The notes below the pieces were generated by a model, which saw only the letters and a list, made by a program, of their open reading frames with translations, was not told the origin of the DNA and did not search any database. A stretch of 13,760 nucleotides of DNA from JALNZF01 sp049793155 (GTDB lineage Bacteria; Nitrospirota; UBA9217). The stretch spans positions 1 through 13,760 of the forward strand of contig JBARBN010000163.1 in NCBI GenBank assembly GCA_049793155.1. Direction: 5' to 3'. Every line of letters starts with the position of its first letter. Position 1 is the stretch's first letter. The position numbers and the translations under genes were made by a program. Shown here piece after piece: positions 7,754 through 13,760 of this stretch.

Positions 7754-8812
7754 TTAAAGTGTAAAATAGAAAGTCGCTCCTTTATTTACTTCACCCTCGG
7801 CCCATATCCGGCCACCGTGACGATGAATTATTCGCTGTACTGTCGCGAGGCCGATACCAAAGCCCGGGAATTCGGATTGAGAATGCAATCGCTGGAACGG
7901 CTTGAACAATTTTGACGCATTCTCCATGCTGAAACCCGCGCCATTATCCCTGACGAAATAAACATCCTTCCCGTCAATATTCGTCAAGCCAAATTCTATC
8001 TTTGAGAGAGGCCTATGCCTGGTGAATTTCCAGGCATTTTCCAGGAGGTTGGAGATTATCATCTGAAGCAACGCCGGGTCACCGTCAGCGGTTACCCCAT
8101 TTGCCGTAGCAATCTCTACCTGGCGGCCAGGCAGGCTTTTTGCAATCTCTTCTATTGTACTTCTCACCATGGCTGTCAGGTCCACTCTGGAGCGGTTCAG
8201 ATTGCCGCAAGCATGACGTGACAATTTAAGCAAAGCATCAATAAGATCCTTCATTCTTGTGGCGTTAGAACACACGCGCTGGAGGTAATCTTTGCCCGCA
8301 TCATCGAGCCTATCGGAATATTTTTCGGCAAGCATTTCAGCATAACTTCCAATGCGCCACAGAAAAGCTGTCAGATCATGAGACACCGAGTAGGAAAAGG
8401 CTTCAAGAGACTCGTTGGTTGTTTTAAGATCATGAAGAGCATCTTCTAGTTTTAATGACAGCTGTCTTTGTTCGTATAATATAGTCCGTAATTTTGACAA
8501 TGCTAAAGATACCACAATGAAAAAAACTAAAATCATGGCTAAATTCCACAAATCGATAATATGAATATGATAATTTGGATCTGATAAATGATCTGACATG
8601 ATAATCGACAAGATAGACAGCATTGAAATAATAATCCCGGCTTTCTTATTTATATACCACACAGCAAATGATATTGGGAGTAAATAGAAAACATCTATTC
8701 TTATTTCGCTTCCGGTAATGTAATCGGCAACACCAACTAGCAGGGTAAGTGCGATACCAACGGTCATTAGACTCGTTTTTGATTTCCCTTTTAAATAGGT
8801 ATCGATACCCAT
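7754..8812 (-). CDS. Membrane-bound sensor histidine kinase with atypical H-box (orphan)
   Basis: The product is a 352-residue histidine kinase. The N-terminal half holds about four hydrophobic helices (~14-31, 38-53, 57-73, 86-105) with only short loops, including the FYLLPISFAVWY motif seen in membrane-embedded sensors. A coiled coil (~107-135) follows, then the dimerisation/phosphoacceptor helix with H145 in SYSVSHDL. The ATPase domain shows the N-box NLLENAWKF (N259), G1 box DNGAGF (289-294), F-box FKPFQRLH and G2 box GFGIGLA (317-323). It ends in GATFYFTL, typical of a bare kinase without receiver domain. No HAMP or PAS domain was seen. The H-box reads HDLTAFLWRI where relatives usually have HDLRAPLxxI, so the conserved Arg and Pro are replaced. 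No response regulator lies in the window. The sensor-coding part is very AT-rich (e.g. 14 of 60 bases G/C at 8521-8580) compared with the GC-rich pump genes. It may monitor envelope stress linked to its neighbours, which is inference. Confidence 0.88.
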   Translation of the reverse strand: MGIDTYLKGKSKTSLMTVGIALTLLVGVADYITGSEIRIDVFYLLPISFAVWYINKKAGIIISMLSILSIIMSDHLSDPNYHIHIIDLWNLAMILVFFIVVSLALSKLRTILYEQRQLSLKLEDALHDLKTTNESLEAFSYSVSHDLTAFLWRIGSYAEMLAEKYSDRLDDAGKDYLQRVCSNATRMKDLIDALLKLSRHACGNLNRSRVDLTAMVRSTIEEIAKSLPGRQVEIATANGVTADGDPALLQMIISNLLENAWKFTRHRPLSKIEFGLTNIDGKDVYFVRDNGAGFSMENASKLFKPFQRLHSQSEFPGFGIGLATVQRIIHRHGGRIWAEGEVNKGATFYFTL

Positions 8813-8868
8813 TTATCAATATCCCCATGATATTTCTTTTTTCCGACTGATGGTCTACCCTGCAGGTG

Positions 8869-9768
8869 TCATCTTCTCTCGCCGGAGGGTTGACGGTCTT
8901 CCCTGCCTCCACGGGAAGACGACCGGGAAGTTCTCCTGCCCCTTGTCATTGCCCTTTCACGAGAGCCTCTAAATATTCTTTCATTCCCTCCACGAACTCC
9001 GGGAGAAATGAAACGTTTTGCATCGTGTGGTGCGCCGATGCCTGCAAAGGTCCTTCCATTGAATCTGCTCAGTGGATCGATTCGAACAACCCTGTTTGTG
9101 CGGTAATCAACAAAATGATTGGAGACAACCTCCACCCTGTCATGAACATGGACAACCCTGTGGAAATCACCCAGGATGTAGAATCCTGGAAACCAGAAAT
9201 TCCATCCCCAGAAGGGATAGGGGACCCAGGTATATAAGTAAACGTAATCCTGAGGAGGGGCGTAGTAGGTCACAGCTGGCGGACCTTGCTCATAATAATA
9301 GTTGTTGATCATGGTATTAGTAGGAGCGGTGATATTACCCGGAGCGTTCTGGGCCGTCTCTCCGGAAGTACCACCCCTGACAGCCAAGTTGTCCCCGGCA
9401 GTAACATTCTGAAATACCTGCAACGCTTCACCTTTCCCCATTTTCAGGCTTTTGGATTCAGCCGCATCGTTTATTGATTGCGACAACTCGCCGATAACGT
9501 CAGGCGTAACCGGATAATCGGCGATCCACCCGTTCCGGGGTATGATGCCGGCATTCCCGAGCAAACTCTCAGCTTCAGTCTCATCGGCAGTTTTCCCCAG
9601 CTTAAGAGCGTCAACAAGCTTGACTGCTAAATCTCCTTCCCGGACCAATGGCTGTGCAATAGGGGGTTGCTCTCCAGCCGCTTGCCCGGAGGTTTGCGCG
9701 TCGATGCCTGCAGGTATTAAAACAAGGGCACACAATACCATAGGTGTTATTACAAACAATTTTTTCAT
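8869..9768 (-). CDS. Secreted protein of unknown function, aromatic core and Arg/Ser/Gly tail
   Basis: This 299-residue protein is not a family I can name. A Sec signal peptide (MKKLFVITPMVLCALVLIPA, cleavage likely after GIDA near residue 24) sends it to the periplasm or beyond. Residues ~40-120 form a soluble segment, from REGDLAVKLVDALKLG through NGWIADYPVTPDVIGEL. Then come a low-complexity linker, NNYYYEQGPPAVTYYAPP (~155-172), an aromatic block WVPYPFWGWNFWFPGFYIL (~181-199) and DFHRVVHVHDRVEVVSNHF, which contains H203, H207, H209 and H218. VVRIDPLSRFNGRTFAGIGAP (split: VVRIDPLSRFNG, GRTFAGIGAP) leads to an Arg/Ser/Gly tail (~258-299). The start is backed by AAGGAG 9 nt upstream. The kinase gene begins 56 nt after its stop, so the two may be co-transcribed. 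A surface or outer-membrane-associated role is possible, and the histidines could bind metal. Both are inference. Confidence 0.85.
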   Translation of the reverse strand: MKKLFVITPMVLCALVLIPAGIDAQTSGQAAGEQPPIAQPLVREGDLAVKLVDALKLGKTADETEAESLLGNAGIIPRNGWIADYPVTPDVIGELSQSINDAAESKSLKMGKGEALQVFQNVTAGDNLAVRGGTSGETAQNAPGNITAPTNTMINNYYYEQGPPAVTYYAPPQDYVYLYTWVPYPFWGWNFWFPGFYILGDFHRVVHVHDRVEVVSNHFVDYRTNRVVRIDPLSRFNGRTFAGIGAPHDAKRFISPGVRGGNERIFRGSRERAMTRGRRTSRSSSRGGREDRQPSGERR

Positions 9769-9961
9769 GTTTTATTACTCCTTTTGTTTTTCACCAATGA
9801 AATGACCTGAACGAATCCCTTTTCTCAAACTAACATAAATCCGGCTTAATATCGATAACACAGGGCGACTGGGTTGATGGGGATCATCTTGCTTTCCAGC
9901 GTTTTGTCGACCTGTGTGCGCCCTAGGAAGCCACGGAAGGACTTATTTTACGTGAACAGTT
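9769..9961. other. Spacer between export operon and secreted protein gene
   Basis: This 193-nt gap has no gene I can support. No hairpin with a T-run follows the NodT-type gene, and no convincing -35/-10 pair was found, although the promoter of the secreted protein gene may lie here. On the minus strand 9846-9947 is open between two stops and would read as a C-terminus ending PINPVALCYRY. It could be the remnant of a lost gene or chance. Confidence 0.4.
9778..9783 (-). promoter_or_regulatory. Strong ribosome binding site of the secreted protein gene
   Basis: AAGGAG on the minus strand lies 9 nt before the ATG at 9768, in an A-rich leader. It fixes the start of the signal-peptide-bearing protein and implies efficient translation. 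Confidence 0.8.
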
Positions 9962-11536
9962 CTATCTGTATTTGCTTGAGTCGGTGTCCATAACATTTTT
10001 TTCACTGTTCCACCAGCCTCCGCCCAAGGCAACAAAAAGGGCAACCGTGTCCTGAAAGCGCTGGGCCTCTGCCTGGATATAGCTGATCTTCGCCTGTTGG
10101 TACTGGCCGTTCGCGATGAGGACCTGGACATAGTTTGCCGTGCCCGCCTGGTAATTTGACAGGATCAGCCGCTGCGCTTCCTCTGATGCACTGAGCGCCC
10201 GAGACTGTGCCTGCACCAACTCTGCGTCGTGTTCCAGACCCCGCAGGGTATCGGCTACCTGGGCAAATGCGCCAAGAACTGTCTGGCGGTAATTTGCCGA
10301 ACAGACTTGATAGGCGTCAAGTGCAGACTGCCGTCCGTACCACAACGTGCCGCCCCGGAACAGCGGGGCGCTTATATTTGCACCCAGATTCCAGAAGTTG
10401 CTGTTACTTTTAAAGAGGTTATTGGAAGTATTGGTTCCGACACCGTAGGCTCCGTTCAACGAAAAGCTGGGGAACAATGCAGCCGTGGCAACTCCAATTT
10501 CGGCGCTGGCGCTATGGAGCTGTGCCTCGGCCGCGAGAATGTCGGGACGCTGGCGAACGAGCCCGGAGGGCAGCGTTATCGGCAGTTCGCCGGGCAGTGT
10601 CAGATCGGATAATTCGACCTGCTGAGGAGCCCACTCGGCCGGTGCGCGGCCTGCCAGCGTGGCAAGCAGGTGCTCGGTCTGGCTGAGTTTTTGCCGGAGA
10701 GGAGGGAGCGTTGCTTCAAGTGCGGCCAGCTGGCTTTGGAGGCTTAGCAAGTTCGCGTAGGGGATTAAGCCGGCCTGCGCCTGCGCGTCGGTGATTTTTA
10801 TTTGATCGCGCTGGAAGCTGATGATCTTCTCCGTCGCTTTGATCTGTTCTTGATAGCCCGCCTTCGCGATCATGGCATTAACAACATTGCCGGATAGGGT
10901 TATGTATGCGGCCAACACCGCAGCATGTTGAAAATCCACCTGGGCGCCGAGACTTTCCACGGTGCGGCGTTCCCCGCCGAAAACATCGAGGGCATAGCTG
11001 ACCGTGGCCGACAGGGTGAACAGATTAAAGATGCTGCTCGGGATATTCCCTCCCGTGGCGGCTGAAGTGGTCTTTTGGCGCGCTGCTTCGAAACCGGCAT
11101 TCAATTGGGGATAAAACACACCATAGCCCGCGCGGAGGATATTCTGGCTTTGGTGCAGACTGGCCTGAGCCGCATGCAGGTTTTGGTTATTCTCGAGCGC
11201 ATCCTTTACGACTGCGTCGAGCTTGGGGGAATTAAACAGCCGCCACCAGTCGGCAGCAATCCCGGCGCATGATTCAAAGCGCTGCTCCCTGCCGTCCGCA
11301 GGTATCGTCGTGGTCGTCGTCGGCCCGGTTGTGTAACGCTCGATTGACGGCGGTTTGGGACGCTCAAAATTTGGACCCACTGCGCAACTGTACATACAGC
11401 ACAGCAATGCGGCGCACAGCCCCTTGAGCGCTGGCCTCACCGCTCTCTTGATCGGTCTCCGCGTTTCCGAGCAGTTTGCCGGATTTTGTCGATACAATGA
11501 CATTGACCTTTCCCCGATAAAGTTTCTTGCGGTCAT
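9962..11536 (-). CDS. Outer-membrane efflux lipoprotein, NodT/OprM (TolC-like) family
   Basis: This 524-residue protein is the outer-membrane channel of a tripartite exporter. Residues ~38-50 are a hydrophobic signal segment ending at C51 in YSCAVGPNFERP. The C-A-V-G-P start of the mature protein is typical of NodT-type lipoproteins, although the lipobox positions MYS are not ideal. Two outer-membrane efflux repeats follow. The family signature LPSGLVRQRPDILAAEAQL then IGVATAALFPSFSLNGAYG lies near the middle, and SAPLFRGG and the TANYVQVL helix follow it. It forms trimers with a beta-barrel in the outer membrane and a long periplasmic tunnel. Its ATG overlaps the adaptor stop codon (ATGA), which suggests coupling. 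A second start at 11503 (Met12) has the better ribosome site, GGGGAAAGG close upstream, and would shorten the long N-region by 11 residues. Position after the ABC adaptor makes it that exporter's channel. It may also serve the RND pump further left. Confidence 0.92.
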   Translation of the reverse strand: MTARNFIGERSMSLYRQNPANCSETRRPIKRAVRPALKGLCAALLCCMYSCAVGPNFERPKPPSIERYTTGPTTTTTIPADGREQRFESCAGIAADWWRLFNSPKLDAVVKDALENNQNLHAAQASLHQSQNILRAGYGVFYPQLNAGFEAARQKTTSAATGGNIPSSIFNLFTLSATVSYALDVFGGERRTVESLGAQVDFQHAAVLAAYITLSGNVVNAMIAKAGYQEQIKATEKIISFQRDQIKITDAQAQAGLIPYANLLSLQSQLAALEATLPPLRQKLSQTEHLLATLAGRAPAEWAPQQVELSDLTLPGELPITLPSGLVRQRPDILAAEAQLHSASAEIGVATAALFPSFSLNGAYGVGTNTSNNLFKSNSNFWNLGANISAPLFRGGTLWYGRQSALDAYQVCSANYRQTVLGAFAQVADTLRGLEHDAELVQAQSRALSASEEAQRLILSNYQAGTANYVQVLIANGQYQQAKISYIQAEAQRFQDTVALFVALGGGWWNSEKNVMDTDSSKYR

Positions 11537-12495
11537 TGTTGAGTGCTGGTAGTTCTTGTTACTTGCCCTGTTTCCCCGATATAGACATCGACCAACTGAC
11601 CTGGATAAACAGTAAAATCTTTTGGCCTCTCGAGCCTGAATATTACCGGCAATACTCTTACATCAACTTTCTCAGTCCTTTGACTCGATAATTCAACTTT
11701 AGGCGATACATAAGGCTGCACCCGCACGAATTCAAGAGGAATGCTGATATTCGTGCCTCGAATAAACATTTGCGCGTGCATTTGCGACGCTTGAGGCAGT
11801 CTGGAAATGAGTATTTCGTCGATATAGCATCTGACCGCGATAAAGGGGTGCGAACTGCCCATGACAAGAACGGGGGTAAAGCCCTGCGTATAGGTATCGT
11901 ACGAACCTTGCGCGGATACGTAACTGCCGACCGCGGCATTGATCGATAGGATCGCGCCGTCTATGGGCGCCTTGAGAGTGTACTTTGCCAGCAGTGCTTG
12001 GGCGAGTTCGTACTGTTTCCGCATTACTTCCACATTTGCCTTTGCCACGTTGACCGCGTTTTGCGCGTTATCCAGGTCGTTCTTGCTCACGGACCTCGGG
12101 TCCATGTCGTATGATTTCCTTTGTTTGTCCAGCTGGTCCTCTGAGCTTTTGAGACTTGCGGTCGCGAACTCCACCAGCGCGTTCTGCTGCCCGACAGTCG
12201 CCCTTTGGACGGAATCGTCGAGCAGGATCAGGGGAACGCCTTTTTTTATGATATCTCCCTCGGAAACCATGATTTGTTTGATCGTCCCCGGTACCTCGGG
12301 ATAGATATTAATGTTTGCGCCGTTTTGCTGATAACTTTCAACGATGCCTTCTGCATAGATGCCCTTTGTATAGGGATTGGATGCCGGGTTGAACGCCGGG
12401 GGCTGGGGCTTTTTCTCTATGCCGGATATATAGGAGGCCACGATGCCGATCAGCAGGCCTATGATCGCAGCTATGAATATGATCTTATTCCTCAC
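11533..12495 (-). CDS. HlyD/DevB-type periplasmic adaptor of an ABC exporter
   Basis: This membrane fusion protein bridges the ABC pump to the outer-membrane channel. From the GTG at 12495 it has 320 residues: one N-terminal membrane anchor (~4-22, KIIFIAAIIGLLIGIVASY), the first lipoyl half (~65-95, VPGTIKQIMVSEGDIIKKG and LILLDDS), an alpha-helical hairpin rich in Gln/Ala/Lys (~96-170), and the second lipoyl half (LKAPIDGAILSINAAVGSYV). A beta-barrel part with EKVDVRVLPVIFRLERP and YPGQLVDVYI follows. The VDVRVLPV pattern resembles DevB of the cyanobacterial heterocyst glycolipid exporter. A longer reading from a TTG at 12519 is possible. I prefer the GTG because AAGGAGG lies exactly 5 nt before it. 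The gene then overlaps the ATPase gene by 11 nt and the NodT-type gene by 4 nt, marking a tightly coupled operon. The substrate is not evident. Confidence 0.9.
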   Translation of the reverse strand: MRNKIIFIAAIIGLLIGIVASYISGIEKKPQPPAFNPASNPYTKGIYAEGIVESYQQNGANINIYPEVPGTIKQIMVSEGDIIKKGVPLILLDDSVQRATVGQQNALVEFATASLKSSEDQLDKQRKSYDMDPRSVSKNDLDNAQNAVNVAKANVEVMRKQYELAQALLAKYTLKAPIDGAILSINAAVGSYVSAQGSYDTYTQGFTPVLVMGSSHPFIAVRCYIDEILISRLPQASQMHAQMFIRGTNISIPLEFVRVQPYVSPKVELSSQRTEKVDVRVLPVIFRLERPKDFTVYPGQLVDVYIGETGQVTRTTSTQQ

Positions 12496-13189
12496 GGGTG
12501 CCTCCTTTTTCGATGCCAAGGATTTTACCGTCCTCCATTTTCATGATCCTGTCGGCGTATTCGAATATCCTGCTGTCGTGCGTAACAATGATGATGCATC
12601 GCTTTTCATTCAGGATATTTTTCTTGACGAATTCCAAGATTTTTCTCCCCGTATCACCATCCAGCGATGCAGTCGGCTCGTCGAATATCAGGATATCGGG
12701 GCGGCTCGCGATTGCCCGGGCAATGGCCACCCGTTGCTGCTCCCCGCCGCTCAATTTGACTGGCTGGAGATTCGCGCGGTTCTTTATCCCCACGATGTCA
12801 AGATACTCCATTGCCTCATTTATGGCTTCATTCCAGTCACGCCGTTTCAGGATAAGAGGGATAGCCACGTTTTCGACCGTTGTCAGCCGCGGAAAGAGGT
12901 GGTAATCCTGAAAAACGAATCCAACCTTGTTCAACCTGAAATCGGCAATCTGGTCGCCGGTCATATTCCAGATATCCTTGTCGTCGACCAGCACCGAGCC
13001 CGAATTCGGTCTCAGAATTCCCGAGATCAGACTCAATAAAGTTGTTTTACCGCTTCCCGAGGGCCCCTCGATGTAAAACATTTCCCCGAACACGGCTTCA
13101 AAACTGACGCTTCTGACGGCATACGTCTTTGCTTCTCCTTCGCCGAACCATTTGACCAGTTCATGGGCTTTTACCGCCAAATCCGCCAT
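12485..13189 (-). CDS. ABC exporter ATPase, DevA/LolD/MacB type
   Basis: This 234-residue nucleotide-binding protein powers the adjacent FtsX-type permease from the cytoplasmic side. All catalytic motifs are intact: Walker A GPSGSGKT (42-49), Q-loop Q94 in FVFQDYHLFP, signature LSGGEQQR (146-153), Walker B ILIFDEP with D170/E171, D-loop ASLD and switch H204 in IVTHD. The LSGGEQQRVAIARAI form and short length are typical of the LolD/MacB/DevA group that works with a four-TM permease and a HlyD-like adaptor. The start is 1 nt after the permease stop, with GAGGA 5-6 nt before the ATG. Its last codons overlap the adaptor start. Context says the three proteins form one export machine. Confidence 0.94.
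   Translation of the reverse strand: MADLAVKAHELVKWFGEGEAKTYAVRSVSFEAVFGEMFYIEGPSGSGKTTLLSLISGILRPNSGSVLVDDKDIWNMTGDQIADFRLNKVGFVFQDYHLFPRLTTVENVAIPLILKRRDWNEAINEAMEYLDIVGIKNRANLQPVKLSGGEQQRVAIARAIASRPDILIFDEPTASLDGDTGRKILEFVKKNILNEKRCIIIVTHDSRIFEYADRIMKMEDGKILGIEKGGTREE
12501..12507 (-). promoter_or_regulatory. Ribosome binding site that sets the adaptor start at GTG 12495
   Basis: AAGGAGG on the minus strand lies inside the last codons of the ATPase gene, 5 nt before a GTG. It is a near-perfect anti-Shine-Dalgarno match at ideal spacing and favours this GTG over the upstream TTG at 12519. A longer adaptor starting at the TTG would have this site inside its own coding sequence. Confidence 0.8.
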
Positions 13190-13190
13190 A

Positions 13191-13760
13191 TTATCCTCTG
13201 AAAATATCGAAGGGCTCTATCTTGAGCACCTTCCTAACGCCGATATAGCTTGAAATAGCGGCAATGATCACGACCATGGCAAAGGCGAAACCGAGATTGC
13301 CGTACGTTATCATGGCCGCGTAGCTCGGCAGCCTGAGCTTTGCGATCGTCATCAGAAGGGAGGCGAGGCCGATGCCTAAGCCATACCCTGTAAGAGAGGT
13401 AAAGGTCGCCTGAAACAGGATCATCAGGACCAGTTCCTTCCCCTTTGCACCGATCGCTTTTAATGCTCCGAATTTTTCCAGGTTCTCCAGGATGAACGTA
13501 TAAAAGGTCTGGCCTGAAATGGATAAGCCCACGATGAAACTGATAACCGTCATGATGAGCACATTGGTTCCGAGACCTGTCTGATATTTGTAAAACGTGG
13601 AAGTCTTCTGGATAAATTCGTCTTTCGTCAGCGCCAGGTATCCAAGCCGCGCTACCTGCTCCTTGATGAAGGGCACCGCGTCGCTGCTCTTCGGATCGAC
13701 GAGAATAAAGGCATCAGTAAATCTCGATGAAGGGATATAGGTGATAGCCCTGTTATAGGT
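13191..13760 (-). CDS. ABC exporter permease, FtsX/DevC-type (5' end cut by window edge)
   Basis: The visible C-terminal 189 codons run open from the right edge to a TAA. The start lies outside; the family is usually near 380 residues. The first ~60 visible residues are the end of a periplasmic domain (ITYIPSSRFTDAFILVDPKS and VARLGYLAL). The FtsX domain follows with three hydrophobic segments: NVLIMTVISFIVGLSISG, then LMILFQATFTSLTGYGLGIGLASLL after the cytoplasmic ENLEKFGALKAIGAKGKEL motif, and GFAFAMVVIIAAISSYIG. It ends with the conserved RKVLKIEPFDIFRG tail. The ENLEKFGALKAIGA motif and the tail resemble DevC-type permeases. With the ATPase it would move a substrate from the inner membrane to the adaptor and channel. 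Only 1 nt separates it from the ATPase gene. Confidence 0.9.
   Translation of the reverse strand, partial: TYNRAITYIPSSRFTDAFILVDPKSSDAVPFIKEQVARLGYLALTKDEFIQKTSTFYKYQTGLGTNVLIMTVISFIVGLSISGQTFYTFILENLEKFGALKAIGAKGKELVLMILFQATFTSLTGYGLGIGLASLLMTIAKLRLPSYAAMITYGNLGFAFAMVVIIAAISSYIGVRKVLKIEPFDIFRG

Noticed and set aside
8646..8912. Minus-strand 88-codon frame overlapping the kinase start (begins MGILINGYRYL)
   Set aside because: It is a different frame of the same region and reads through the end of the secreted protein gene. The kinase frame has the membrane helices and kinase motifs.
9777..9913. Second open stretch on the minus strand in the spacer, ending just before the secreted protein gene
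   Set aside because: It has no start codon with a ribosome site, basic-biased composition unlike a real protein, and competes with the other open frame in the same spacer.

Overview
The window holds nine genes, all on the minus strand, so transcription runs from the right edge to the left edge. The sequence suggests a Gram-negative bacterium. It encodes inner-membrane pumps, periplasmic adaptors, a lipoprotein outer-membrane channel and a secreted protein. GC content is high in the pump genes and drops sharply in the sensor-kinase gene. The mix of a DevBCA-like ABC exporter with an MdtABC-like RND pump, plus a 'GCAAAGACGCAAAG'-type intergenic repeat, would fit Desulfobacterota/deltaproteobacteria, Nitrospirota or a related group. 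The taxon cannot be fixed from this sequence.

Right part (13760 to 9962): a compact ABC export operon. It reads permease (C-terminal half, cut by the window edge), ATPase, HlyD/DevB-type adaptor, then NodT-type outer-membrane lipoprotein. The genes are 1 nt apart or overlap. Together they encode a complete trans-envelope route: ATP-driven inner-membrane pump, periplasmic adaptor and outer-membrane channel. The permease and adaptor most resemble the cyanobacterial DevC/DevB type, and the substrate is unknown.

Middle part (9961 to 7754): a 193-nt spacer without a convincing gene, then a secreted protein of unrecognised family and a four-TM histidine kinase. The secreted protein has a Tyr/Trp/Pro-rich core, a histidine-rich stretch and an Arg/Ser/Gly tail. 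The kinase has an unusual H-box and no partner response regulator in view.

Left part (7753 to 1): a strong sigma70-type promoter (TTGACA, 18 bp, TATCAT) followed by mdtA-mdtB-mdtC homologues, meaning one RND adaptor and two different RND pumps. In E. coli the two pumps form a B2C heterotrimer. The last pump gene runs off the left edge after 1016 codons. mdtA and mdtB overlap by 4 nt. mdtB and mdtC are separated by 197 nt containing a 21-bp near-perfect inverted repeat, which could set the B:C ratio or be a mobile repeat. The RND operon has no outer-membrane channel in view, so the NodT protein of the ABC operon is a candidate shared exit channel.

No tRNA, rRNA, CRISPR array, insertion sequence or phage gene was seen. 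The most unusual items are the secreted protein with its adjacent atypical kinase between two efflux systems, and the inverted repeat inside the mdtBC pair.
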